NCBI RefSeq assembly: GCF_017114915.1 | Contig: NZ_JAAUOE010000010.1 | Coordinates: forward strand, 1 to 44,080 | DNA: 44,080 nucleotides | Source of the DNA: Pseudomonas frederiksbergensis | GTDB taxonomy: Bacteria; Pseudomonadota; Gammaproteobacteria; Pseudomonadales; Pseudomonadaceae | Direction: 5' to 3' | Shown: piece after piece, positions 1 to 8,221 of the stretch | Numbering within the stretch: the first letter of the stretch is position 1 | Layout: every line of letters begins with the position of its first letter | Program-made: the position numbers and the translations under genes | The notes under the pieces: generated by a model | Told to the model about the DNA's origin: nothing | Seen by the model: only the letters and a program-made list of their open reading frames with translations | Database searches by the model: none

Positions 1-187
1 ATCAGGAATGGACGCAATTCTGGACTGGTTCGAAAGGCATGTCAAGAACTGGAGGAAAATAATTCCGGATGCGTTATCGAGTGCCTTTATTCAACTCAAG
101 AAAACCTCGGCCCTCCCGACAGCCGTTATCAGGCCTTCGCTCGCTGACACGCCTGCACGGCCGGTGAGCGACGTCGGCCCGACGTCC
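1..187. other. Left edge, no gene supported
   Basis: A plus-strand frame is open from the window edge to a TGA at 145-147 (48 codons), but its third-position GC is low for this genome and I do not recognise the peptide, so it is only a possible gene tail. A near-perfect dyad GACGTCGG-C-CCGACGTC lies at 170-186, just past the stop of the minus-strand CBS gene. It could form a small hairpin but has no T-run, so it is at best a weak transcript end. Confidence 0.3.
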
Positions 188-628
188 TCAGTGCCCGCGA
201 ATGTAGTGCTCCAGTTGCCGAATCAAATCGGCCTGCTCGACGATGGCTTCCTTGACCAGATCGCCGATCGACAGCAGCCCGATCAATTCACCGCCCTCCA
301 GCACCGGCAGATGGCGCAAATGACTGTCGGTCATCACCTCCATGCAGCGCTCGATGCTCTGCAAGCTGTCGGCGGTCACCACCGGTGCGCTCATGATGTC
401 GCGCACCGGCGTGCCGACCGAAGAACGCCCCTGCAGCACCACTTTGCGCGCATAGTCGCGCTCGCTGATGACGCCGATCACCTGCCCTTCTTCGATCACG
501 GGCAGCGCGCCGACGTTCTTTTCGGCCATCATTTTCAAGGCGTCGAGAACCATCTCGTCCGGTGCAATGCTATGCACCTGCTGGTTTTGCACGACTTTCA
601 GTTTCAGCAACTGTGCGGCTGTTTTCAT
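188..628 (-). CDS. CBS domain-pair protein
   Basis: A 146-residue protein made almost only of two CBS domains (about residues 9-70 and 75-133). Each has the usual pattern, with GALPVIEEGQVIGVISERD in the first and RHLPVLEGGELIGLLSIGD in the second. Such pairs bind adenine nucleotides (AMP, ATP, SAM) and work as cytosolic energy sensors, often acting on a partner. There is no membrane segment and no attached enzyme domain. The start codon lies 31 bases past the nirD stop on the same strand, after a GGAGA ribosome-binding site, so it is probably the last gene of the nirBD transcript. An adenylate-sensing role in nitrogen assimilation is inference; the family assignment is secure. Confidence 0.85.
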   Translation of the reverse strand: MKTAAQLLKLKVVQNQQVHSIAPDEMVLDALKMMAEKNVGALPVIEEGQVIGVISERDYARKVVLQGRSSVGTPVRDIMSAPVVTADSLQSIERCMEVMTDSHLRHLPVLEGGELIGLLSIGDLVKEAIVEQADLIRQLEHYIRGH

Positions 629-659
629 CCACGTTCTCCGATACGGTTCAGGGCGGCGG

Positions 660-1046
660 TCAAGCCGCCGCGACTTCCACGACGCCGGCGTTCAGGCGCA
701 CCGGCCAGACCCGCAGGCGCTGCTCCGGGTACTCCAGGCAACTGCCATCCTCCAGACGGAAATGTTGCTTGTAGATCGGCGAAGCCACCACCAAATCGCC
801 CTTGAGGCTACCGATCAAGCCGCGGCCGATGACGTTCGCGCCGGATTGCGGATCATGGTTGTCGATGGCGTAAAGGGTGCGGCCTTCAGCCTGCGGCAGG
901 TAGAACAGCGCCACCTGGGCGCCGTCGAGCCAGACGACAACGCCGGAGTTGCTGACCAGATCCTGCTGGCTGCACACCGCCTGCCAGGCCTGGGCATGGG
1001 CCGCGGTGGCCAGGGCATCGACACGCTGGGTAGTGGACTGGCTCAT
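660..1046 (-). CDS. nirD: Nitrite reductase (NADH) small subunit NirD
   Basis: 128 residues, the normal NirD size. NirD is the small, Rieske-fold partner of NirB in the cytoplasmic assimilatory nitrite reductase that reduces nitrite to ammonium with NADH. The chain has the Rieske-like core with IGRGLIGSLKGDLVVASPIYKQ, but none of the CxH...CxxH cluster ligands, as is usual for NirD. The start at 1046 was chosen because its ATG overlaps the nirB TGA (ATGA), the standard arrangement for this pair. A longer frame extends upstream but overlaps nirB heavily. Confidence 0.95.
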   Translation of the reverse strand: MSQSTTQRVDALATAAHAQAWQAVCSQQDLVSNSGVVVWLDGAQVALFYLPQAEGRTLYAIDNHDPQSGANVIGRGLIGSLKGDLVVASPIYKQHFRLEDGSCLEYPEQRLRVWPVRLNAGVVEVAAA

Positions 1047-3607
1047 CAGGCATTCTCCTCGGTGACAGGGATAAGGTTGAGTTCGGCGGCCATGATCGGC
1101 CGGCGTTGACCGCGTTCCTGAACAAAGTGGATGTCCGGATCCGGGCGTTGATCGTTGACGAAAGTGCGGAAACGCTTGAGTTTTTCCGGGTCTTTGAGGG
1201 CGTTGGCCCATTCGCATTCGTAGCGGTTGACCACCAGTTGCATCTGCGACTCGAGTTCCTCGCCAAGCCCCAGGCTGTCGTTGATGATCACGTCCTTGAG
1301 GTAATCCAGACCGCCTTCCAGGCTTTCACGCCAGACCGAGGTGCGCTGCAATTTGTCGGCGGTGCGGATGTAGAACATCAGGAACCGGTCGATGTAACGG
1401 ATCAGGGTTGCATCGTCCAGGTCGGTGGCGAACAGTTCGGCGTGGCGCGGGCGCATGCCGCCGTTGCCGGCCACGTAGAGGTTCCAGCCATTCTCGGTGG
1501 CGATCACGCCCACATCCTTACTCTGCGCCTCGGCACATTCACGGGTGCAGCCAGACACCGCGAACTTGAGCTTGTGCGGCGAGCGCAGGCCTTTGTAGCG
1601 ATCCTCCAGGGTCAGGGCCATTTTCACGCTGTCCTGCACACCATAACGGCACCAGGTACTGCCCACGCAAGACTTCACGGTGCGGGTCGATTTGCCGTAG
1701 GCGTGCCCGGTTTCGAAACCAGCCTCGATCAGCTCGGACCAGATGTCCGGCAGCTGATGCAATTGCGCGCCGAACAGGTCGATCCGCTGGCCGCCGGTGA
1801 TTTTGGTGTAGAGGTCGTATTTCTTCGCCACCACGCCGATCGCGATCAGCTTGTCGGCCGTGATCTCGCCCCCGGCGATGCGTGGCACCACCGAATAGGT
1901 GCCATTTTTCTGCATGTTGGCCATGAAGGTGTCGTTGGTGTCCTGCAACGGCACCAGCGAGGCGTCCATGATCGGCTGGTTCCAGCATGAGGCGAGGATC
2001 GAGCCCACCGCCGGTTTGCACACATCGCAACCGGTGTGACCACGGCCATGCTTGGCCAGCAGTTCTTCGAAAGTGATCACCCCTTCTACCCGCACCAGTG
2101 CATATAGCTCCTGACGGGTATAGGCGAAGTGTTCGCACAGGCTCTTGTCGACGCTGACGCCACGGGCAATCAGCTCATGCTCGAACACTTGCTTGAGCAG
2201 CCCCGCGCAACCGCCGCAACCGGTGCAGGCCTTGGTCTGCGACTTGAGCAGGCCCAGGTCGGTGCAGCCGCCGTCGATGGCCGAGCAGATCGAACCCTTG
2301 GTGACGTTATGGCATGAGCACACCGTTGCCGACTCGGGCAACGCGCCCGGGCCCAGGGTTGGCGCGCCGGCGGACGATGGCAGAATCAGGCTGGCCGGTT
2401 CCGACGGCAAGGCAATGCCGTTCTGCATGTATTGCAGCAGGGTGTCGTAATAGCTGTTGTCGCCAACCAGCACTGCGCCGAGCACGCGTTTGCTGTCGGC
2501 GTCCACCACCAGACGACGGTAGCTGGCCGTCGCTTCGTCGATGAACTGATAACTGCGCGCACCCGGTGTCTGGGCATGAGCGTCGCCGATGGAACCGACG
2601 TCGACGCCGAGCAGTTTGAGCTTGGTCGACATGTCGGCGCCCTGGAACGGCTCGGCGGCTTGATTGCACAGCAGGGACGCCACACCACGGGCCATCTGGT
2701 AACCAGGGGCGACCAGGCCGAAGAGGCTGCCATTCCAGGCAGCACACTCGCCGATGGCGTAGATGCTCGGATCGCTGGTCAGGCACTGGTCGTCGATCAC
2801 CACGCCGCCACGAGGACCGATGTCCAGCGCGCATTGGCGGGCCAGCGCATCTTGCGGGCGGATGCCGGCGGAGAACACGATCAGGTCGGCTTCGAGAAAT
2901 TCGTCGTTGGCAAAATTCATCCGGTAACGGTACTGCTCGCCGGCACTGATCGACTGCGTGCCACGGGACAAGTGCACGCCCACGCCGAGTCGCTCGATTT
3001 GCGCCTTGAGCGCCAGGCCACCCTGCTCGTCCAGCTGCACCGGCATCAGGCGCGGGGCGAATTCCACCACATGGGCTTCCAGCCCCAGGCTTTTCAGGGC
3101 GTTGGCCGCTTCCAGGCCGAGCAGCCCACCGCCAACCACCACGCCACGCCGGGCATTGGCCGCCGCGGCACGAATGGCGTCGAGGTCTTCAAGGGTGCGA
3201 TACACCAGGCGCGAATCACCTTCAGCACCTTCAATGGGCGGCACGAAAGGATAAGAGCCGGTGGCCAGCACCAGTTTGTCGTAGGCGACGCAACCTTGTG
3301 CGGTGATCACCTGACGCCGTGCGCGGTCGATCTCCAGCACCGGCACGCCCAGATGCAGGGTGACGCCCGGCGTCTGGTACAGAGAGGCTTCGCCCAAGGC
3401 CAGCGACTCGGCATCGCGACCACCGAAATACTCGGACAGATGCACGCGGTCGTAGGCACGCATCGGCTCTTCGCTGAAGACATGCAGGCGGTAGTGGTCG
3501 AGGGCGCCGCGCTCGATGAGCTGCTCGACACAATGATGTCCGACCATGCCATTGCCGATCACGATCAGCGTTTGCAGTTTGTTCAATGCGGCAACATTGG
3601 AATTCAT
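1046..3607 (-). CDS. nirB: Nitrite reductase (NADH) large subunit NirB
   Basis: 853 residues, full length. NirB carries out the six-electron reduction of nitrite to ammonium in nitrate/nitrite assimilation. Visible domains: an N-terminal FAD/NADH domain (LIVIGNGMVG near residue 12, second nucleotide motif GVVVGGGLLGLEAA), a BFD-like [2Fe-2S] domain beginning at CSC (Cys430, Cys432) with CTGCGGC after it, a second Cys pair in GHTGCDVCKP, and the sulfite/nitrite reductase half with four siroheme/[4Fe-4S] cysteines at 647, 653, 687 and 691 (CVGSTWC and GCTREC). I start at ATG 3607; the frame stays open further upstream, but that part is the transcribed leader with its terminator hairpin. First gene of nirB-nirD-CBS. 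Confidence 0.96.
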   Translation of the reverse strand: MNSNVAALNKLQTLIVIGNGMVGHHCVEQLIERGALDHYRLHVFSEEPMRAYDRVHLSEYFGGRDAESLALGEASLYQTPGVTLHLGVPVLEIDRARRQVITAQGCVAYDKLVLATGSYPFVPPIEGAEGDSRLVYRTLEDLDAIRAAAANARRGVVVGGGLLGLEAANALKSLGLEAHVVEFAPRLMPVQLDEQGGLALKAQIERLGVGVHLSRGTQSISAGEQYRYRMNFANDEFLEADLIVFSAGIRPQDALARQCALDIGPRGGVVIDDQCLTSDPSIYAIGECAAWNGSLFGLVAPGYQMARGVASLLCNQAAEPFQGADMSTKLKLLGVDVGSIGDAHAQTPGARSYQFIDEATASYRRLVVDADSKRVLGAVLVGDNSYYDTLLQYMQNGIALPSEPASLILPSSAGAPTLGPGALPESATVCSCHNVTKGSICSAIDGGCTDLGLLKSQTKACTGCGGCAGLLKQVFEHELIARGVSVDKSLCEHFAYTRQELYALVRVEGVITFEELLAKHGRGHTGCDVCKPAVGSILASCWNQPIMDASLVPLQDTNDTFMANMQKNGTYSVVPRIAGGEITADKLIAIGVVAKKYDLYTKITGGQRIDLFGAQLHQLPDIWSELIEAGFETGHAYGKSTRTVKSCVGSTWCRYGVQDSVKMALTLEDRYKGLRSPHKLKFAVSGCTRECAEAQSKDVGVIATENGWNLYVAGNGGMRPRHAELFATDLDDATLIRYIDRFLMFYIRTADKLQRTSVWRESLEGGLDYLKDVIINDSLGLGEELESQMQLVVNRYECEWANALKDPEKLKRFRTFVNDQRPDPDIHFVQERGQRRPIMAAELNLIPVTEENA

Positions 3608-3645
3608 AGTAAGCACCCAGCCAAAGCCAATCACGGTTAAAAAAG

Positions 3646-3682
3646 CAAAAAAAAACGCCTGAAACCTCTCGGTTTCAGGCGT
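3646..3682 (-). terminator. Intrinsic terminator (attenuator) in nirB leader
   Basis: Read on the minus strand there is a perfect 12-bp stem (3671-3682 with 3655-3666) closed by a GAGA loop and followed at once by nine T residues (3655-3647). This is a strong rho-independent terminator, placed about 40 bases before the nirB start and pointing into the gene. It must be bypassed for nirBD expression, so it acts as an attenuator. Confidence 0.9.
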
Positions 3683-3777
3683 CTTTGCCTGTTCTTCGCG
3701 GTGTTGACCTGGCGCCTTCGCCGGATCCACCGATGTTGCCCACGACCTGCTCGGCCGGTCGATCTTCGTTGATCGAC
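3676..3777 (-). promoter_or_regulatory. Two-hairpin ANTAR (NasT-type) antitermination motif
   Basis: Two short hairpins with six-base loops occur in the nirB leader RNA. P1 (3777-3758) is GTCGATC-AACGAA-GATCGAC; P2 (3691-3676) is CAGGC-AAAGAC-GCCTG. Both loops have A at position 1 and G at position 4, the signature of RNA sites bound by ANTAR-domain antiterminators such as NasR and NasT. The 3' arm of P2 is also part of the 5' arm of the terminator stem, so P2 and the terminator exclude each other. Nitrate/nitrite relief of a nirB leader terminator through NasT is reported for P. aeruginosa. The nasST genes are not in this window. Confidence 0.85.
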
Positions 3778-3812
3778 GGGGCGGCCCACTGCGTGGACCT
3801 TGATCGATGTCA

Positions 3813-3828
3813 TGCAGCGTTTGTGCCA
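3813..3828 (-). promoter_or_regulatory. Sigma-54 (-24/-12) promoter of nirBD
   Basis: The minus strand reads TGGCACAAACGCTGCA, with the GG-N10-GC spacing required by RpoN and a close match to TGGCACG-N4-TTGCW (two differences). It predicts a start near 3802 and a leader of about 195 bases, with ANTAR hairpin P1 about 25 bases into the RNA. NtrC would be the expected activator. Confidence 0.75.
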
Positions 3829-4077
3829 GTTGCGGATCGGCGTCTTGAAAAGGTCTTATCGGTGGGGATCTAGCGGGGCTTAACGTGATTTCCCTTGCGA
3901 ATCATTGAGGCTCGGGACGATTCGGTTTTTGCCTTGGCATAGTGCAGGCCACCTGCGGTGAGCTTCATAAAAGTGCATGCACCTCAATGAATGAAAGAAC
4001 AGCAACACTTCGTAAATAACGAAATGTTGGTAAAGAATATTCGATTTTTCTTCGCCGCAATCTCCCCGCTAGCATGA

Positions 4078-4109
4078 CCCTGTCGGCTCCAGAACACATC
4101 GAGACAGGG
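4078..4109 (+). promoter_or_regulatory. SD-sequestering hairpin before the TerC/Alx gene
   Basis: CCCTGTC (4078-4084) pairs with GACAGGG (4103-4109) across an 18-base loop. The second arm contains most of the Shine-Dalgarno sequence CAGGGAGA that serves the ATG at 4118, so folding would hide the ribosome-binding site. E. coli alx has a pH- and manganese-responsive leader; this hairpin is much smaller and I see no yybP-ykoY motif. Confidence 0.5.
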
Positions 4110-4117
4110 AGAACGAC

Positions 4118-5089
4118 ATGCGGCCCATGAACATCGGTGAACCCTGGATGTGGTTCGCCTTCATCGTCTTCGTTCTTGCCATGCTGGCCGTGGATCTGTT
4201 TGTCCTCGGTGGGCGCAAGGCGCATCGGGTATCGGTGCGCGAGGCGTCGTGCTGGGTGGTTGCGTGGTGCGCGCTAACGCTGACCTTCGCGGGATTGCTC
4301 TGGTGGTATTTGAATGGCGAGTTCGGACCTGAGATCGCCCAGCGCAAAATCCTCGAATTCCTCACGGGCTACCTGATCGAGCAGTCACTGTCGATCGACA
4401 ACATGTTCATCTTCGTGATGATTTTCGGCTACTTCGCCGTGCCGCCGGAGTTGCAGCGCCGGGTGTTGCTGTACGGTGTGCTCGGGGCAATTGTGATGCG
4501 TGGGGCGATGATTTTCGCCGGCGTGTGGTTGGTGTCGCAGTTTGTGTGGCTGCTGTATGTATTCGGTGTGTTCCTGATCATCACCGGGATCAAGATGCTG
4601 ATATTCGCCCATCAGCGGCCTGACCTTGATAAAAACCCCTTGTTGCACTGGATACACGGCCATCTGCGCGTCACCAGCGGACTTCATGGCGAACACTTTT
4701 TTGTGATGCAAGACGGTCGGCGCTGGGCGACGCCAATGTTTCTGGTGCTGGTGCTGATCGAGGCCAGCGACCTGATCTTTGCGGTCGACAGCATCCCGGC
4801 GATCTTCGCCATCACCACCGATCCGTTCATTGTGTTCACGTCGAACATCTTCGCGATCATGGGCCTGCGGGCGCTGTACTTCCTGCTGGCCGACATGGCT
4901 GACCGCTTCCACCTGCTCAAATACGGCTTGGCGATCGTGCTGGTGTTCATCGGCGCCAAGATGACGCTAATGCCGTGGCTTCAAATGCCGGTTGAATGGT
5001 CGCTGGCCATTGTTGGCGGGGTGATTCTGGTTTCGGTGGTGTTGAGTCTGATCTTGACCCGCAAGGAGGATCAAATGCGATCGCTGTAG
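4118..5089 (+). CDS. TerC/Alx family integral membrane protein
   Basis: 323 residues with about nine hydrophobic segments and short loops. Two family signature segments are visible: EQSLSIDNMFIFVMIF (about residues 88-103) and LIEASDLIFAVDSIPAIFAI (about 213-232), whose buried acidic residues are thought to bind metal. TerC/Alx proteins sit in the inner membrane and have been linked to manganese export, alkaline pH response and tellurite resistance. No other tellurite genes are adjacent, so the Alx-like metal or pH role is the better guess. Start: ATG 4118 after GGGAGA. The stop codon TAG (5087-5089) lies inside a REP-like sequence. Divergent from nirB, with about 510 bases between the two starts. 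Confidence 0.88.
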   Translation: MRPMNIGEPWMWFAFIVFVLAMLAVDLFVLGGRKAHRVSVREASCWVVAWCALTLTFAGLLWWYLNGEFGPEIAQRKILEFLTGYLIEQSLSIDNMFIFVMIFGYFAVPPELQRRVLLYGVLGAIVMRGAMIFAGVWLVSQFVWLLYVFGVFLIITGIKMLIFAHQRPDLDKNPLLHWIHGHLRVTSGLHGEHFFVMQDGRRWATPMFLVLVLIEASDLIFAVDSIPAIFAITTDPFIVFTSNIFAIMGLRALYFLLADMADRFHLLKYGLAIVLVFIGAKMTLMPWLQMPVEWSLAIVGGVILVSVVLSLILTRKEDQMRSL

Positions 5090-5113
5090 GAGGGCCGAAG
5101 GCTGCGATCTTTT
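5084..5113. repeat. REP-like fragment at 3' end of terC/alx gene
   Basis: CTGTAGGAG...CCGAAGGCTGCGATCTTTT is the common fluorescens-group REP half-element. It supplies the last codons and the stop codon of the preceding gene. No second full arm is seen in the rest of the gap before folD. Confidence 0.6.
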
Positions 5114-5230
5114 ATCGTATTCGCCTGCCCTCACCTGATAATCTGAGGACCCTTGCCTGCATGTCTCTGATGGATCATCCGCGCGAAGACACCTCGATGA
5201 TCACTTCACCCCCCATTCAATCAAGACACG

Positions 5231-6166
5231 GTGACTCTTTTGATCAGTAACACCCCTGCATTTGCCCGCGACATCGACGGCAAAGCCATTTCTGCCAAAG
5301 TCCTCGACGAAGTTCGGGATGAGGTTCTGGCCCTGGCCGGCCAACAGATCTATCCCGCCCTGGCGGTCGTGTTGGTCGGCGACGACCCGGCCAGCCACGT
5401 TTATGTGCGCAATAAACTGCTACGGGCCAAGGAAGTCGGTATCCGTTCCCTTGAACACCGCCTGCCGGAAACCGCCAGTCAGGCCCAGGTACTGGAACTG
5501 ATTGCGCAACTCAATGCCGATCCCTCGGTGAACGGCATTCTCGTGCAACTGCCCTTGCCCGCTCCTATCGATGAACAGGCGGTGATTCATGCCATCGACC
5601 CGATCAAGGACGTGGACGGTTTTCATCGGGAAAACGTCGGCGGGCTGGTGCAAGGCATCGAGGTTCTGACCCCATGCACGCCCAGCGGCTGCATGCGCCT
5701 GCTGCACGAAACCTGCGGTGATGACTTGAGCGGCTTGCACGCAGTGGTCGTGGGCCGTTCGAACATTGTCGGCAAGCCGATGGCGACCTTGCTGTTGCAG
5801 GCCAACTGCTCGGTCAGCGTGGTGCATTCGCGCAGCGTCGATGCCCCGGCGTTGTGCCGGTTGGCCGATATCGTGGTCGCGGCGGTGGGTCGGCCGGGGT
5901 TGATCGACGCCAGTTGGCTCAAACCCGGCGCGGTGGTGATCGATGTCGGCATCAACCGCATCGCCGACGAGTCGGGCGAGCGTCTGGTGGGCGATGTCGA
6001 CTACGCCAGCGCGCGCACCGTCGCCCGTGCGATCACCCCGGTTCCCGGCGGCGTCGGACCAATGACCATTGCCTATCTGCTGAAGAACACCCTGATCGCC
6101 AGCCGGTTGCAGCGCGCCGCGCAGGCCCGCGGGCAGCAGCCTGTGGACGACCTGGCGTTGAACTGA
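5231..6166 (+). CDS. folD: Bifunctional methylenetetrahydrofolate dehydrogenase/cyclohydrolase FolD
   Basis: 311 residues. FolD oxidises 5,10-methylene-THF with NADP and hydrolyses methenyl-THF to 10-formyl-THF in cytosolic one-carbon metabolism. Visible: the catalytic region [14 protein letters not shown] (Lys of the YxxxK motif), the substrate segment [15 protein letters not shown], the nucleotide-binding stretch [14 protein letters not shown], and the C-terminal [10 protein letters not shown]. It is somewhat longer than the usual 285-residue FolD because of a C-terminal tail. The start is GTG 5231; no in-frame ATG lies nearby and the ribosome-binding site is weak. Pseudomonads often have two folD copies and this lone gene may be the second; I cannot tell from the window. 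Confidence 0.93.
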   Translation: MTLLISNTPAFARDIDGKAISAKVLDEVRDEVLALAGQQIYPALAVVLVGDDPASHVYVRNKLLRAKEVGIRSLEHRLPETASQAQVLELIAQLNADPSVNGILVQLPLPAPIDEQAVIHAIDPIKDVDGFHRENVGGLVQGIEVLTPCTPSGCMRLLHETCGDDLSGLHAVVVGRSNIVGKPMATLLLQANCSVSVVHSRSVDAPALCRLADIVVAAVGRPGLIDASWLKPGAVVIDVGINRIADESGERLVGDVDYASARTVARAITPVPGGVGPMTIAYLLKNTLIASRLQRAAQARGQQPVDDLALN

Positions 6167-6171
6167 GCATT

Positions 6172-6220
6172 GATCTGACCCCAAAATTAGGATTGGTGCC
6201 CAACTTTTGGGGGGCAGATC
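6172..6220. terminator. Long imperfect hairpin after folD
   Basis: GATCTGACCCCAAAA and TTTTGGGGGGCAGATC form arms that pair almost fully around an 18-base loop, starting 6 bases after the folD stop. No T-run follows on either strand, so it is a possible factor-assisted terminator or 3'-end stabiliser for folD. Confidence 0.5.
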
Positions 6221-6223
6221 AAC

Positions 6224-6314
6224 CTGTAGGAGCGAGGCTTGCCCGCGAAGCTTTTGGCGTACTTGAGAACGCCTTCGCGGGCAAGTCGGATCGCCGCACC
6301 GCTCGCTCCTACAG
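6224..6314. repeat. REP doublet (BIME-like)
   Basis: Outer arms CTGTAGGAGCGAG and CTCGCTCCTACAG are perfect 13-bp inverted copies. Inner arms CTTGCCCGCGAAG and CTTCGCGGGCAAG are also perfect inverted copies. This is the typical paired REP of fluorescens-group pseudomonads, placed between the convergent folD and NTF2-like genes. Confidence 0.88.
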
Positions 6315-6344
6315 TGGGCCGGGCCGGTCTTGCACTTCCTTTGT

Positions 6345-6863
6345 TTATTTCCCGGCGTGCAGCACCTGCGCTTGCGGCATCGCCGAAGAGTGGTGATTGA
6401 GAATCTTCCACTGACCGCCCACTTGCTCATAAACGAAGGTGTAGCGCGCCTGCACTTGACGGGTCTTGCCGTCGGCGTCGGTCAGGGTAAAGGTGTAGAC
6501 GCCACTGTCCATGGCCACGTTGGCACCCAGTGGGCGGATCTCACGGAAGTTGATCTGGCCCACCGGCTTGAGCGCCATGAAGTGATCGAAGTAGTCCTTG
6601 ATCTGCGCCGGCGTGGTGCGTACTTGATTGGAAACCGTCGGTTGCAGCACGGCGTTCGATGCATACAGGTCGACCACGCTCTGAACGTTGCCACTCTTCA
6701 ACGCGCTGTTCCAATGGTCAAACAGGGCGGCGATTTCGCGTTCCTTCGCATCAACTGGCTGCTGCACCACGCTGCTGTAAACGTAAGGCACTGCCTCCAG
6801 TGCCTGGGCCAACGGGGCGCTCAGGGCGAAAAACAGGGCGATGGCTGAGGTCTTGAATTTCAT
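6345..6863 (-). CDS. Exported NTF2-like (SgcJ/EcaC-type) protein
   Basis: 172 residues with an N-terminal signal peptide (hydrophobic AIALFFALSAPLA, cleavage probably after ALA/QA near residue 21). The mature part looks like the small cone-shaped NTF2/SnoaL fold: EIAALFDHWNSALKSGN, then VVDLYASNAVLQPT, and late strands GVYTFTLTDADG and ARYTFVYEQVGGQWKILNHHSS. This matches the SgcJ/EcaC or DUF4440 group, mostly small ligand-binding or uncharacterised proteins. No catalytic assignment can be made. Start ATG 6863; longer upstream frames would lose the signal peptide. Likely a single-gene unit in the periplasm. Confidence 0.8.
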   Translation of the reverse strand: MKFKTSAIALFFALSAPLAQALEAVPYVYSSVVQQPVDAKEREIAALFDHWNSALKSGNVQSVVDLYASNAVLQPTVSNQVRTTPAQIKDYFDHFMALKPVGQINFREIRPLGANVAMDSGVYTFTLTDADGKTRQVQARYTFVYEQVGGQWKILNHHSSAMPQAQVLHAGK

Positions 6864-7033
6864 TGCGCTATTCCAATGGTGGTCGATGGGCACACTGTGC
6901 CGTCCGTAACACCGCCCGCCATCGGCCAACCGGAGCCATTTGCCTATGCCATTCGGCAGATAGCGCCCTGCCCCGTTAACAAGGTTTAATGACGCCCCCG
7001 CCCGAACGGGCGTGCCAGCGCCGGAACCCTCCC

Positions 7034-8221
7034 ATGCAAAAACCTGATCATGACCCCGGCAGCGCCCTGGCCATTCGCACCCAGTATCGGCAATCGCAAA
7101 GTCGCGCCGCGCGGCTGCGGCTGTTGGTGGATACCGGTCAGGAACTGACGCAACTGGATCCCGAGGCCATGCGTCAACGCGTGTTACAACGGGCCTGCGC
7201 CTTCCTGGCGATGGACCATGCACTGCTGCTGGAATGGGACGTGGATGCGCAAGTCCGGACCACCGCCAGTCACGGCAACCGTGATCGTTTGCACAGCCTG
7301 GAACGCCTCGCCGATACCGCGATGTGCACCCCGCACTGGCAGGAACAGCCAAGCGCGGTCTTGCCCAACGTGCTGCGGGTGCCTTTGCGCGGTGGCGATG
7401 GCGCGGCCTTCGGTGCGTTGGTGCTGGCCAACAGCGTCAGCATCAACGCGCCGGACACCGAGGACCTCGAGTCCCTGCAATTGCTCGCCACCCTGCTGGC
7501 CGCACACCTGGAGAACCAGCGCCTGCTGGACGCACTGGTGGCCCGCGAGCGCACCATGTCCGATCTGGTGCACAGGCTGTTTCGGGCCCAGGAAGACGAA
7601 CGCAAACGCATGGCTTACGACCTGCACGACGGCCTGGCACAAACACTCGCCGGGCTGCATCAGCGCCTGCAAGGTTTTGCCGGTCGTTGCCCGCCACTGC
7701 CCGAGGAACTCGGCGCGGACTTACAGACGATTCTGGCACTGGCCCAGCATTGCGTGGGTGAAGGCCGACAATTGATCAGCGGCCTGCGCCCGACGGTACT
7801 CGACGATTTTGGCTTGCTCAAGGCCGTCGACAAAGAAGCGGATCGCCTGCGCGACGCCGGGATCAAAGTGAACTGGAATGCGCGTTGCGAAGCTCGCTTG
7901 CCCAGTCACGTGGAGATCGCCCTGTTCAGGATTGCCCAGGAAGCCATCAACAACATCCTCAAACATGCGCAAGCCAGCCACGTCGTCCTGGCGCTGGAAC
8001 TGCTCGAAGGACAAGCCTCGCTGCGGGTGGACGACAACGGCAAAGGCTTTGCCATGGAGCAACCACTCGACACCTGCGGCGCCCGGCATCTGGGGCTTGC
8101 CGCGATGCAGGAGCGCGCGAGCCTGCTGGGCGGCGAGTTCACTTGCCTCAGCCAGGCGCACGGCGGCACGCAACTGCACGCCACCGTCCCTCTGGCCTCA
8201 ATGGAACAGCTCAATGACTGA
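7034..8221 (+). CDS. GAF-domain sensor histidine kinase, NarX/UhpB type
   Basis: 395 residues, no membrane segment, so probably cytosolic. An N-terminal GAF-like domain (about residues 35-180) is followed by a HisKA_3 dimerisation domain with MAYDLHDGLAQTLAG, phospho-acceptor His198, and an HATPase with DDNGKGF. This kinase class pairs with LuxR/NarL-type response regulators, and exactly such a gene follows with an 8-base overlap. I prefer ATG 7034 (GGA eight bases upstream); an in-frame ATG at 6989 would add 15 low-complexity residues and cannot be excluded. The GAF ligand is unknown. Confidence 0.88.
   Translation: MQKPDHDPGSALAIRTQYRQSQSRAARLRLLVDTGQELTQLDPEAMRQRVLQRACAFLAMDHALLLEWDVDAQVRTTASHGNRDRLHSLERLADTAMCTPHWQEQPSAVLPNVLRVPLRGGDGAAFGALVLANSVSINAPDTEDLESLQLLATLLAAHLENQRLLDALVARERTMSDLVHRLFRAQEDERKRMAYDLHDGLAQTLAGLHQRLQGFAGRCPPLPEELGADLQTILALAQHCVGEGRQLISGLRPTVLDDFGLLKAVDKEADRLRDAGIKVNWNARCEARLPSHVEIALFRIAQEAINNILKHAQASHVVLALELLEGQASLRVDDNGKGFAMEQPLDTCGARHLGLAAMQERASLLGGEFTCLSQAHGGTQLHATVPLASMEQLND

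Noticed and set aside
3925..3982. NtrC-like sites upstream of the nirBD sigma-54 promoter (TGCAC elements, GTGCATGCAC palindrome)
   Set aside because: Distance is right for enhancers, but none matches the GCACCA-N5-TGGTGC dyad well enough to call.
5161..5250. 29-codon frame ending inside the start of folD
   Set aside because: Possible leader peptide, but no recognisable ribosome-binding site and no regulatory codon pattern.
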